8,699 nt of DNA from positions 1-8,699 of the forward strand of contig CAAECP010000221.1 of NCBI GenBank assembly GCA_900754385.1, in the 5' to 3' direction. The DNA is from an uncultured Collinsella sp. GTDB lineage: Bacteria; Actinomycetota; Coriobacteriia; Coriobacteriales; Coriobacteriaceae. Made by a program: the position numbers and the translations under genes. Under the pieces are notes generated by a model. It had not been told where the DNA came from. It saw only the letters and a list, made by a program, of their open reading frames with translations, and did not search any database. Below, one piece after another: positions 1-5,929 of this stretch (position 1 is its first letter; every line of letters starts with the position of its first letter).

Positions 1-37
1 CCTTCTTGAAGTTGAGGACCAGGTCTTCGGCGTTCAT
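1..37 (-). CDS. 5' end of an unidentified leftward gene (partial)
   Basis: Reading leftward from an ATG at 37, the frame stays open to the window edge and encodes MNAEDLVLNFKK. A purine-rich run (GGGGG, about 4 nt before the ATG) could be a weak ribosome binding site. A perfect TTGACA hexamer lies upstream at 97-102 on the same strand. Twelve residues are too few to name a family. The call rests on the start codon, the plausible binding site and the divergent layout with the RpiR gene at 142. It could be spurious. Confidence 0.4.
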   Translation of the reverse strand, partial: MNAEDLVLNFKK

Positions 38-85
38 GCTGCCCCCATCATCGCGGTCTACGGGGTCAACGATATGGCACCGTGG

Positions 86-102
86 TGACACATGTATGTC
101 AA
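86..102. promoter_or_regulatory. Inverted repeat TGACA-N6-TGTCA overlapping a leftward TTGACA box
   Basis: The arms TGACA (86-90) and TGTCA (97-101) form an inverted repeat with a 6-nt spacer, 41 bp upstream of the RpiR gene start. On the minus strand the right arm lies inside a perfect -35-like TTGACA (97-102). No good -10 sits at the standard distance: CATATC at 71-76 is 20 nt away. This is an operator-like arrangement in a short divergent intergenic region. Autoregulation by the adjacent RpiR protein is an inference. Confidence 0.35.
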
Positions 103-141
103 TCCTGGTCTAACAGAGCCTTATTGTTTGGAGTGATTTGA

Positions 142-942
142 ATGTCGATGTACGAGGTCTATTCGAACCTCAGGTCTTGTATCGAAGACGTCGAGAAGGG
201 CGGCAGCCTTGACGCCCACATCGCACTCTACGCCCTTTCCCATCACGACGAGATCCCAGAGCTCTCAATAGAAGAACTTGCCCACGCGTGCAATACATCG
301 CCCGCGACCATCTCGCGCTTCTGCAGGCGCGTAAACGGCTCGAGCTTTCGATCGTTCAAAGAGCAAGTTGACGACTTCAACGCTTGGCTCCAGCGTGAGA
401 CAACCGAGGCAAGGGCTCATAAGCAAATCGATATACCCTGGTATTTCGATATCGTAGAGACCTCTTTACTTGAAACAAAACGCCTGCTCGCTGAGGATCG
501 ACTCGAGCGGGCCGTTGACTGGCTTCTCGATGCGCAAAATGTCTACGTATACGGAAGCTCATTCTCCAATCTCGCCGCCCGCTCACTCTGCGAAAAGCTG
601 AGCCGCGTAAACCGACTGTGCTTCTCATTTGGCTCCGTCAAGGGACAGGAGACGTCGCTCTGTCTGCTCCAGCCCGACGATCTAACCATCTTTGTATCGT
701 TCTCAGGGAAGACGAGCCATATCTTCAATCTTTACGTTGAGGCCAAGCGGCGAGGTTGCCGCGTTATTTGGATATCGAGCAACATGGCATTCGATAACAA
801 CGGGGCGCGTGAGCTCTTACTACCTGTGAGCGCGGAGTCACTCAGCGAGTACTCGACCGCCTTGGTTGAGGGCATGAGCCTACAAAGCGCGGTTAACGCT
901 CTGTATATCAGCTGTGCAAATCGACTTCGGGCGCAGCGCTAG
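142..942 (+). CDS. RpiR/MurR-family transcriptional regulator (HTH + SIS)
   Basis: This 266-residue protein has the two-domain plan and usual length of RpiR-family regulators. An N-terminal HTH_6 domain (about 1-80) contains the helix-turn-helix at about 43-66, with IEELAHACNTSPATISRF. A C-terminal SIS domain (about 118-245) follows, with YVYGSSFSNLAARSL at 135-149 and the FVSFSGKTSH phosphosugar-loop motif at 184-193. SIS domains in this family bind phosphosugars and control DNA binding. The start at ATG 142 is backed by GGAG at 130-133, 8 nt upstream; a second ATG at 148 is possible. The gene converges on the PTS/GH4 operon, whose terminator lies about 125 bp past its stop. It may regulate that operon or the divergent gene at the left edge. 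Its relation to the second RpiR protein at 4404 is paralogy at family level only, since the sequences are clearly different. The effector cannot be read from the sequence. Confidence 0.93.
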   Translation: MSMYEVYSNLRSCIEDVEKGGSLDAHIALYALSHHDEIPELSIEELAHACNTSPATISRFCRRVNGSSFRSFKEQVDDFNAWLQRETTEARAHKQIDIPWYFDIVETSLLETKRLLAEDRLERAVDWLLDAQNVYVYGSSFSNLAARSLCEKLSRVNRLCFSFGSVKGQETSLCLLQPDDLTIFVSFSGKTSHIFNLYVEAKRRGCRVIWISSNMAFDNNGARELLLPVSAESLSEYSTALVEGMSLQSAVNALYISCANRLRAQR

Positions 943-1066
943 CCGCAAACACGCTAGAACCAAAAAGAACGCACCTCACCGTCGCAAGGCGTCCGAATAC
1001 ACGATAGGCAGCGCCAAAAGAGAGCAGCGAGCACGTCATGTACTTGCCCATTCACCCCAAAACAGC

Positions 1067-1106
1067 ACAGGTTGGCGCCCGATTGAAGGATCGGACGCCA
1101 ACCTGT
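1067..1106 (-). terminator. Intrinsic terminator of the PTS/GH4 operon
   Basis: An 11-bp perfect stem (ACAGGTTGGCG at 1067-1077 with CGCCAACCTGT at 1096-1106) continues after one mismatch into a 5-bp stem (CCGAT/ATCGG) with a 6-nt loop. Read leftward, the stem is followed within a few bases by TTTT (1059-1062). It starts 28 bp beyond the PTS stop codon. The rightward side has no proper T-tract, so any help in ending the converging RpiR transcript would be partial. Confidence 0.82.
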
Positions 1107-1134
1107 ATTAATCTTGATTGTGTGTTTGAGTCGT

Positions 1135-2697
1135 TTACTCCATACCCAGTAACTCGCGCATCTGAGTTGCGTAGTTAGAAGCCATGTTACCGTAGACAAT
1201 CTGCACGCCGCCGTTAACATGCACGATGCCACGCGCTTCGAGCTTTTCGGTAAACTCGGCGTCATCAACCACCTTGTCACAGTCATTGAGCTGGATGCGC
1301 AGGCGGGTGAAGCAGGCCTCGACAGACTTAATATTGTTGTCGCCGCCCACTGCCTCAACGATGGCGGGAGTAAGGTCGCTGATCACGGTCTTGGGAGCCT
1401 TTTCGGCCTCATCGTCGGACTCTTCCTCGCGGCCAGGAGTCTTAAGGTCCTTCTTAAGAATGATGAACTTGAAGACGAAGTAGTACACCACGAAGTAGAT
1501 GGGGCCGAGGAACAGGATAACCTGCCAGTTGGAGCCCTTGGCTGCACCCATAATGCCGTTAAAGATCAACGACAAGAGCGGGCCGCCGAAGGACGCGGAA
1601 CCGGCCACGTTGAACTGCAGGATATAGGTCAGCGCATAGGCAAGACCAGCCATGAGAGCGTGGAACACGTAGAGGATGGGCGCGATAAACAGGAAGGAAT
1701 ACTCGAGCGGCTCGGTAATTCCGGAGAGGATGCAAGGCACCACGATGGCGATCATGAGCGCAGCGGTCTTCTTCTTGTTCTTGGGAAGTGCCGTCTTGTA
1801 GAAGGCGAGTGCAGCGCCGGGCAGGCCGAACATGGCGAAGATAACCTTGCCGTTCATGACAAAACGGCTGACCTCGATGTTAAACGGCGTGCTGGGAGAG
1901 CCCAGGATCGCGTTGTAGATATTGATAGCGCCCTGAACAGTCTGGCCGTCGATGGTCTCGACGCCACCGAGCGACGTGAAGAAGAACGGCAAATAGACAA
2001 AGTGATGCAGGCCAAAAGGCAGGAGCATGCGCTCGCCGGCGCCGTAGACAAATGCACCAACGGCACCCGTAGTCTTGATGAACTCGGACAGCGCACCGAG
2101 AGCGTTCTGAATAAACGGGAAAACAAAGGACATGACCAACGCGAGGATGCTGCATGAGAGCAGCGTCACCGCCGGGATAAAGCGCGTGCCGTTGAAGATG
2201 GAGAACACAGCAGGCAGCTCAATCTTGTAGTAACGGTTATGCAGCCATGCGACGATTGCACCCACCAGAAGACCGCCGATAACGCCAGTGTCGAGCGTGG
2301 TGATGCCGAGAATCGTGCTCTGGCCCGTCGTAAGATTTGCAGGATCGATAACGCCAGTCGCCGTAAGGAACGTGCCCATCACGGAGTTCATGCACATGTA
2401 GCCCAAAAAGCCACAAAGCGCCGCGGTAGCCTTCTCGGACTTGGCGAAGCCATAGGCGAGACAAATCGAGAAGATAACCGGGATGTTGTTCATAACGATG
2501 CCGGCCGCGGCCTTGAGAATCGAAAAGAAAATCGCAAAGCCCGGAGCAGCAAGCCAGGGAACAGCTGCCGTAAGGGTGGGGCTGGTAAAGGCATTGCCAA
2601 AGCCCTGAAGGATGCCGGCGATTGGCAGGATCAAGACAGGCGTCATGAGGACTTTGCCCAGGCGCTGGAACTTTGCCAGCAGCTCATCTTTGTTCAT
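1135..2697 (-). CDS. glvC: PTS alpha-glucoside (maltose-type) permease, EIICB
   Basis: This 520-residue membrane permease belongs to the glucose/maltose superfamily of the phosphotransferase system. The EIIC domain (about 1-415) has many hydrophobic segments, a GLHH motif at 229-232 and the signature GITEP at 326-330. A charged linker (about 416-437, rich in Glu/Asp) leads to the EIIB domain (about 438-520), whose phosphorylated cysteine is Cys462 in EACFTRLRI. There is no EIIA domain, as in B. subtilis MalP/GlvC and E. coli MalX, so phosphate must come from an EIIA made elsewhere. The start is backed by GAGGGG 6 nt upstream. It is the second gene of a leftward operon, 82 bp after the GH4 6-phospho-alpha-glucosidase, which points to maltose or related alpha-glucosides as substrate. 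Exact specificity (maltose, isomaltose, sucrose isomers, glucose) cannot be fixed from sequence; the symbol follows the closest characterised system. Confidence 0.92.
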   Translation of the reverse strand: MNKDELLAKFQRLGKVLMTPVLILPIAGILQGFGNAFTSPTLTAAVPWLAAPGFAIFFSILKAAAGIVMNNIPVIFSICLAYGFAKSEKATAALCGFLGYMCMNSVMGTFLTATGVIDPANLTTGQSTILGITTLDTGVIGGLLVGAIVAWLHNRYYKIELPAVFSIFNGTRFIPAVTLLSCSILALVMSFVFPFIQNALGALSEFIKTTGAVGAFVYGAGERMLLPFGLHHFVYLPFFFTSLGGVETIDGQTVQGAINIYNAILGSPSTPFNIEVSRFVMNGKVIFAMFGLPGAALAFYKTALPKNKKKTAALMIAIVVPCILSGITEPLEYSFLFIAPILYVFHALMAGLAYALTYILQFNVAGSASFGGPLLSLIFNGIMGAAKGSNWQVILFLGPIYFVVYYFVFKFIILKKDLKTPGREEESDDEAEKAPKTVISDLTPAIVEAVGGDNNIKSVEACFTRLRIQLNDCDKVVDDAEFTEKLEARGIVHVNGGVQIVYGNMASNYATQMRELLGME

Positions 2698-2719
2698 GGG
2701 ATACCCCTCTTAAAGAAAC

Positions 2720-2750
2720 GGGGCGTGCAGCTCTACAGCCCACACGCCCC
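2720..2750 (-). terminator. Intercistronic hairpin with weak U-tract (attenuator-like)
   Basis: Between the GH4 and PTS genes, GGGGCGTG (2720-2727) pairs perfectly with CACGCCCC (2743-2750). Within the 15-nt loop a further 3-bp GCT/AGC pairing is possible. Read leftward, the stem is followed by GTTTCTTT and then, a few bases on, by the ribosome binding site of the PTS gene. The structure looks like a leaky terminator or an mRNA-stabilising/processing hairpin. Either would make the hydrolase message more abundant than the permease message. The role is an inference; the stem is directly visible. Confidence 0.6.
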
Positions 2751-2779
2751 ATAACAGTTATCAAGCGCTATGGAACTAG

Positions 2780-4105
2780 CTACTTAAGCTCCGGCCAGTA
2801 ATCCTTATTGGCCTCGATGAGCTTGTCGAGCACTTTGCGAGCCTTCTTTGCGTCACCGACCAGACGATTAAGCGTGAGTGCCTGCAGGGCCTTCTCGTAG
2901 GAACCCTCCATCCAAGCCTCAACAGTCAGGCGCTCATAGGCGTACTGGTTCTCCATAAGGCCGCGATAGAAGGTGCCGATCTTGCCAACAGCATAGGGCT
3001 GCGGGCCATTGGCGCCCACGCTTGCCGCGACCTCGACCATGGCGTCATCGGGCATACCCTCGATAATGCCGTTGTTGGGCACGATGACAATGAAGGTCTT
3101 GTTGGTGTTGCGATAAATGGCCGAGGTGATTTCCACGATCATATCGCCATGAGCGTCGTTCTGCACAACCGAGGAGTTCTTTGCGGTACCGACTTCGGCA
3201 ACGCGCTTGCACTCGGCGAACACGCGCTTCTCACGACCGTTGATAACCTCGTCGGAGCGAGTGTAGTCGGGGTCGAGGTGAGCGACCTTGTACTCGGGAT
3301 ACAGATAGTACTGCAGATAAGTGTTGGGCAGATAGTCGGGGAAGTCCTCGAGCATGTCCTTGACCATGGCGTAGGTATCAAGCCAGGACTGGTCACGCTG
3401 CTCGGCATCGGCAGGAAGGAAGCCGTTCTTCTCCGTGTACTCCTTAATCTGCGGCACGAGGTCATGGCCCTCTTCATCGTAGATGTGCTTGAACCAACCG
3501 AAGTGATTGAGGCCGAAGTACACGGGCTCCGTCTTGCTCATATCGCGACCGAGCAGGCGACCGTAAGAGCGCATGAGGTTGACAGGCTGGTCGCAGATGT
3601 TGAGGACGCGATGCTCATCGGGCAGGACGCGCTCGAGACCATATGCCACAATAGCAGCCGGGTTGGTGTAGTTGATAATCCACGCCTCCGGGCTATGGGC
3701 GCGAACGTCGCTGACGATCTCAACCATGTCATGCATGGAGCGCATACCGTAAGCCATGCCGCCAGGGCCCACCGTTTCCTGGCCGATGATTCCCATATGC
3801 AGCGGAATCTTCTCGTCCTTGCTACGCATCTCGTAGCCGCCGGTACGAATCTGGCAGAGCACAAAGTCAACGTCGGTGTAAGCCTCGTCCTTATCGGTGG
3901 TGTAACCAAACTCCACACCGGGCTCCTCCTCGGCGAAGAGGATCTTGCCAAACTCGCCGATCGGACGCTGACGCTCGGCATCGATGTCATAGAGCACCAC
4001 GCGGTTCAGCGGCAGAATGTCCATGTGCTTGGTCAGGGCTTTAAGAATGCCAGGGCACCACGTGGAGCCGCCGCCAACGATCACAATATTGAGCTTATCC
4101 TTCAT
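2780..4105 (-). CDS. glvA: 6-phospho-alpha-glucosidase, glycoside hydrolase family 4
   Basis: This cytoplasmic enzyme hydrolyses phosphorylated alpha-glucosyl disaccharides such as maltose-6'-phosphate to glucose and glucose-6-phosphate. GH4 members use NAD(H) and a divalent metal, usually Mn2+, in a redox-elimination mechanism. The 441 residues match the family length. Visible elements are the Rossmann NAD-binding motif IVIVGGGSTWCPG (7-19), IGQETVGPGG (107-116), INYTNPAA (144-151), the signature CDQP at 171-174, YFGLNHFGW (196-204) with metal-ligand type His201, and PNTYLQYYLYP (260-270) containing the catalytic-tyrosine region. CD-x-P is the alpha-glucoside form of this motif; beta-glucosidases of the family carry CN-x-P. 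The usual form is CDMP, so Gln173 in place of Met is a small oddity. The start is supported by GGAGGG 7 nt upstream. It is the first gene of the leftward operon, divergent from an RpiR regulator. Recalled B. subtilis GlvA/MalA is similar along the whole length. Confidence 0.95.
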   Translation of the reverse strand: MKDKLNIVIVGGGSTWCPGILKALTKHMDILPLNRVVLYDIDAERQRPIGEFGKILFAEEEPGVEFGYTTDKDEAYTDVDFVLCQIRTGGYEMRSKDEKIPLHMGIIGQETVGPGGMAYGMRSMHDMVEIVSDVRAHSPEAWIINYTNPAAIVAYGLERVLPDEHRVLNICDQPVNLMRSYGRLLGRDMSKTEPVYFGLNHFGWFKHIYDEEGHDLVPQIKEYTEKNGFLPADAEQRDQSWLDTYAMVKDMLEDFPDYLPNTYLQYYLYPEYKVAHLDPDYTRSDEVINGREKRVFAECKRVAEVGTAKNSSVVQNDAHGDMIVEITSAIYRNTNKTFIVIVPNNGIIEGMPDDAMVEVAASVGANGPQPYAVGKIGTFYRGLMENQYAYERLTVEAWMEGSYEKALQALTLNRLVGDAKKARKVLDKLIEANKDYWPELK

Positions 4106-4403
4106 GTTCCATCCCTCCAGGGTTGGCTGATCGGTGTTCTCGAAGACCTTGGGCTCCGCGGTTGTCCTCGGCTTGCTTCGTTTCGATTGATATTTTGCGA
4201 CCTGAGATCACTTGCGAGCCCCCGTGTGGGCCAATGCGAAACGGGGACACATGATTTCGCTCACAACACAGATATGTGTAGGCAGACACGCACGTTTGCC
4301 CAGTTCATGGGCAATAGGCAATCTTGACCGATTACCGATTTCTCACCTGGCAACACAAAGCGGTACCATATATACGGCGAGGTGCGAGGGGCTGAAACAT
4401 CTT
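4106..4403. promoter_or_regulatory. Divergent regulatory region between glvA-like and rpiR genes, three inverted repeats
   Basis: This 298-bp non-coding stretch must hold the promoters of the leftward sugar operon and the rightward RpiR gene. Three inverted repeats cluster in its middle: GCGAAA (4236-4241) with TTTCGC (4255-4260), spacer 13; ACACA (4266-4270) with TGTGT (4275-4279), spacer 4; and TTGCCC (4296-4301) with GGGCAA (4309-4314), spacer 7. These are candidate binding sites for the RpiR protein or for catabolite control. RpiR-family sites are often inverted repeats with GAAA/TTTC-type half sites, which the first repeat resembles. No -35/-10 pair with proper spacing could be assigned: TTGACC at 4324-4329 has no -10 partner, and TATATA at 4369-4374 has no -35. 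Confidence 0.5.
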
Positions 4404-5153
4404 ATGAAAGATCAAGAATCTTTTTATGATCATGTGCGAGCTGGCGAGAGCAAGCTCAACGATCTCGAAAGCGAGATCATGCGCTACATCATCGAACTGC
4501 GCGATGATATTGACGATGTCACGCTTAAGAGCGTTGCTGAACGGTTCTTTGTCGCTCCCAATACAATCGTCAGGCTTGCCCATAAGCTTGGCTTCTCGGG
4601 GTTTACGGAGCTCAAACAATCCTATTCCGCCTCGCTCGACCGCAATCGATTCACTATCGAGACGCTTCCGCTCGACACCCAGCTCGTACAGACCAAAGAT
4701 CTGCTTAACGACCGGGTCATCGATTCGGTTGTAAGTCTTATCCAGGACGCCTCGCATATCGTGTTCTTCTGCTCGGGCTTTTCGAAATACCCGTGCCTCG
4801 AGATGGCTGAAAAGCTCAAAATAATGGGCAAGAATACCGACACGCTCAGTGAACGCCATGTCATGAGGCATTACGCAGAGCTCCTCGGCAAAAACGACCT
4901 GGTCTTCAGCGTTTCCGTAAGCGGCGAGACGCAGGTGTCTATTGACGCTACATCGATAGCCAAAACGCGCGGATGCAAGGTTGTCACGCTCACCGGCTTT
5001 TCTCGGAATTCTCTCTCGAAACTAGCCGACTACCCTATCTACACTGTGCAAAAAGAAATCCGCTTGGGCAGCATGGACCTCGACAGTCGATTGATGTTCT
5101 ATTACGTTTTCGAATTGATATTTGAGCGTTACTTCAAACTGGCCAAGAAATAA
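4404..5153 (+). CDS. RpiR-family regulator of the adjacent alpha-glucoside operon (GlvR-like)
   Basis: The 249-residue protein has an N-terminal HTH_6 domain (about 1-77). Its helix-turn-helix lies near 38-62 (TLKSVAERFFVAPNTIVRLA), followed by the family-typical KLGFSGFTELK (61-71). A C-terminal SIS domain (about 105-240) carries FFCSGFSKYPCLEMAEKL (121-138) and FSVSVSGETQVSI (168-180). The frame is open back to an ATG at 4212, but those 64 extra residues do not look like an RpiR N-terminus. ATG 4404 gives the normal family start, with AGGGG at 4387-4391 as a rather distant (12 nt) ribosome binding site. Divergence from a GH4/EIICB operon mirrors B. subtilis GlvR (MalR), an RpiR-type regulator of glvA/glvC. 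It is therefore the best candidate for local control, sensing a sugar phosphate through the SIS domain. Activator or repressor action cannot be told. A phosphatase gene follows after 59 bp with no clear terminator between them. Confidence 0.92.
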   Translation: MKDQESFYDHVRAGESKLNDLESEIMRYIIELRDDIDDVTLKSVAERFFVAPNTIVRLAHKLGFSGFTELKQSYSASLDRNRFTIETLPLDTQLVQTKDLLNDRVIDSVVSLIQDASHIVFFCSGFSKYPCLEMAEKLKIMGKNTDTLSERHVMRHYAELLGKNDLVFSVSVSGETQVSIDATSIAKTRGCKVVTLTGFSRNSLSKLADYPIYTVQKEIRLGSMDLDSRLMFYYVFELIFERYFKLAKK

Positions 5154-5212
5154 AACTTGGCATGCGCCCGGCTTCGACTCTTTAGCAGCCTTCTATATGA
5201 AAGGAACCGCGC

Positions 5213-5659
5213 ATGCAACGTGTACTGTTTATCTGTTATGGAAATATCTGCCGCTCGACGATGGCTGAGTCGGTGCTTACCGAGCTCGTGCGCCGCGCTG
5301 GGCGCGAGGCGGAGTTTGTCATCGATTCCGCCGCGACTTCGACCGAGGAGATTGGCAACCCGCCGCACCATGGCACGGTCGCTAAGCTGCGCGAGGTCGG
5401 GATTCCCGTCATTGTCCACCGCGCGCGCCAGGTGCGTCGCGCGGAGTATGGCGACTGGGATCGCATTGTCTATATGGATGCTGAGAACGCGCGCGGCCTG
5501 CATCGCATCTTTGGCGACGACCCCGACGGCAAGATTACGCGCTTGCTTGATTGGACCGAGCGTCCCGGCGACGTGGCCGACCCGTGGTACACCGGTAACT
5601 TCGATGCCACCTACCGCGATGTGCTCGCCGGCTGCACCGCTATGCTCGAGCAGCTGTAG
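5213..5659 (+). CDS. Low-molecular-weight protein-tyrosine phosphatase
   Basis: This 148-residue cytoplasmic phosphatase of the LMW-PTP/arsenate reductase-like fold has the usual family length. The P-loop is at the N-terminus: FICYGNICRS (6-15), a CX5R motif with nucleophile Cys8 and Arg14. The general-acid loop is ADPWYTG (122-128) with Asp123. The start at ATG 5213 is supported by AAAGGA 7 nt upstream. It lies 59 bp downstream of the RpiR gene, so it may share that transcript. Bacterial members dephosphorylate tyrosine-phosphorylated proteins or small phosphorylated substrates; the substrate here is unknown. A shrunken second copy of this gene lies at 7334-7429, after the ATPase gene. Confidence 0.93.
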   Translation: MQRVLFICYGNICRSTMAESVLTELVRRAGREAEFVIDSAATSTEEIGNPPHHGTVAKLREVGIPVIVHRARQVRRAEYGDWDRIVYMDAENARGLHRIFGDDPDGKITRLLDWTERPGDVADPWYTGNFDATYRDVLAGCTAMLEQL

Positions 5660-5693
5660 GTTCGCGAGCGCGCAAACCGCACCATCGGCATAA

Positions 5694-5788
5694 ATCGAGC
5701 GTGGGTTTTCTCCCGCATACAGATCGAGCGTGGCTTTTCTCCCGTTTTAGACGCGAAATTGCGCCAAAACGGGAGAAAAGCCACGCTC
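5694..5788. repeat. REP-like element: tandem direct repeat plus a 23-bp perfect inverted repeat
   Basis: A 22-bp unit beginning ATCGAGCGTGG occurs twice in direct orientation, 5694-5715 and 5723-5744 (period 29, one mismatch). An inverted copy follows, so that 5726-5748 pairs perfectly with 5766-5788 (23 bp). The 17-nt loop between the arms can form an inner CGC/GCG stem. The element starts 35 bp past the phosphatase stop codon. The stem carries internal T and A runs (CTTTTCTCCCGTTTT), but the flanks lack a clean T-tract. It may end transcription or stabilise mRNA, and it resembles dispersed intergenic palindromes. Whether it is dispersed in this genome cannot be seen from one window. Confidence 0.8.
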
Positions 5789-5811
5789 ATTATTTCGAAG
5801 CAGCGGAACTT

Positions 5812-5844
5812 GATGTGACAAAGGGACTTTCCCTTTGTCACATC
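5812..5844. repeat. Palindromic element, copy 1 (TGTGACAAAGGGA type)
   Basis: Perfect 15-bp arms (5812-5826 and 5830-5844) are separated by a 3-nt loop, CTT. The 29-bp core (5814-5842) recurs at 7520-7548 with a single difference in the loop. The element sits 86 bp upstream of the ATPase start codon. In rightward transcripts it would form a very stable hairpin, so it may insulate the ATPase gene from the upstream transcription unit. Confidence 0.85.
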
Positions 5845-5857
5845 TGAAGTTTCTATT

Positions 5858-5910
5858 TTTCGTGTATAACAAATACACGAAATCTGACTAAACTGTGTAT
5901 ATCGAATACA
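5858..5910. promoter_or_regulatory. Twin operator-like inverted repeats upstream of the ATPase gene
   Basis: Two sites share the pattern TGTAT-N5-ATACA. The first is a perfect 10-bp inverted repeat, TTTCGTGTAT (5858-5867) with ATACACGAAA (5873-5882). The second is TGTAT (5896-5900) with ATACA (5906-5910), preceded by GTG like the first. Their centres (5870 and 5903) are 33 bp apart, about three helical turns, which would place two dimers on the same DNA face. The second site ends 19 bp before the ATG, next to the ribosome binding site. TATAAC (5865-5870) and TATATC (5898-5903) within the repeats are -10-like, but no clear -35 accompanies them. Binding by a dimeric repressor is an inference; its identity is unknown. 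Confidence 0.6.
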
Positions 5911-5929
5911 TAGAGAGAAAGGTGTGTCC

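Noticed and set aside
1219..2157. Long rightward open frame of about 312 codons opposite the PTS gene
   Set aside because: It lies wholly antisense to the clearly recognised EIICB gene, has a composition typical of an antisense shadow and has no recognisable domain.
3149..4327. Rightward open frame of about 392 codons opposite the GH4 gene
   Set aside because: It is antisense to a full-length GH4 enzyme with all motifs in place; the frame shows no domain and no ribosome binding site.
4324..4329. TTGACC as -35 box for the RpiR gene at 4404
   Set aside because: No -10-like hexamer lies 16-18 bp downstream; the AT-rich TATATA at 4369 is far outside the usual range.
4212..4403. N-terminal extension of the second RpiR protein starting at ATG 4212
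   Set aside because: The extra 64 residues do not resemble the HTH domain start, and they cover the inverted repeats of the divergent promoter region. The start at 4404 gives the normal family length.
5924..5929. GTG 5924 as start of the ATPase
   Set aside because: The AGAAAGG ribosome binding site ends only 1 nt before it, whereas ATG 5930 has a normal 7-nt spacing.
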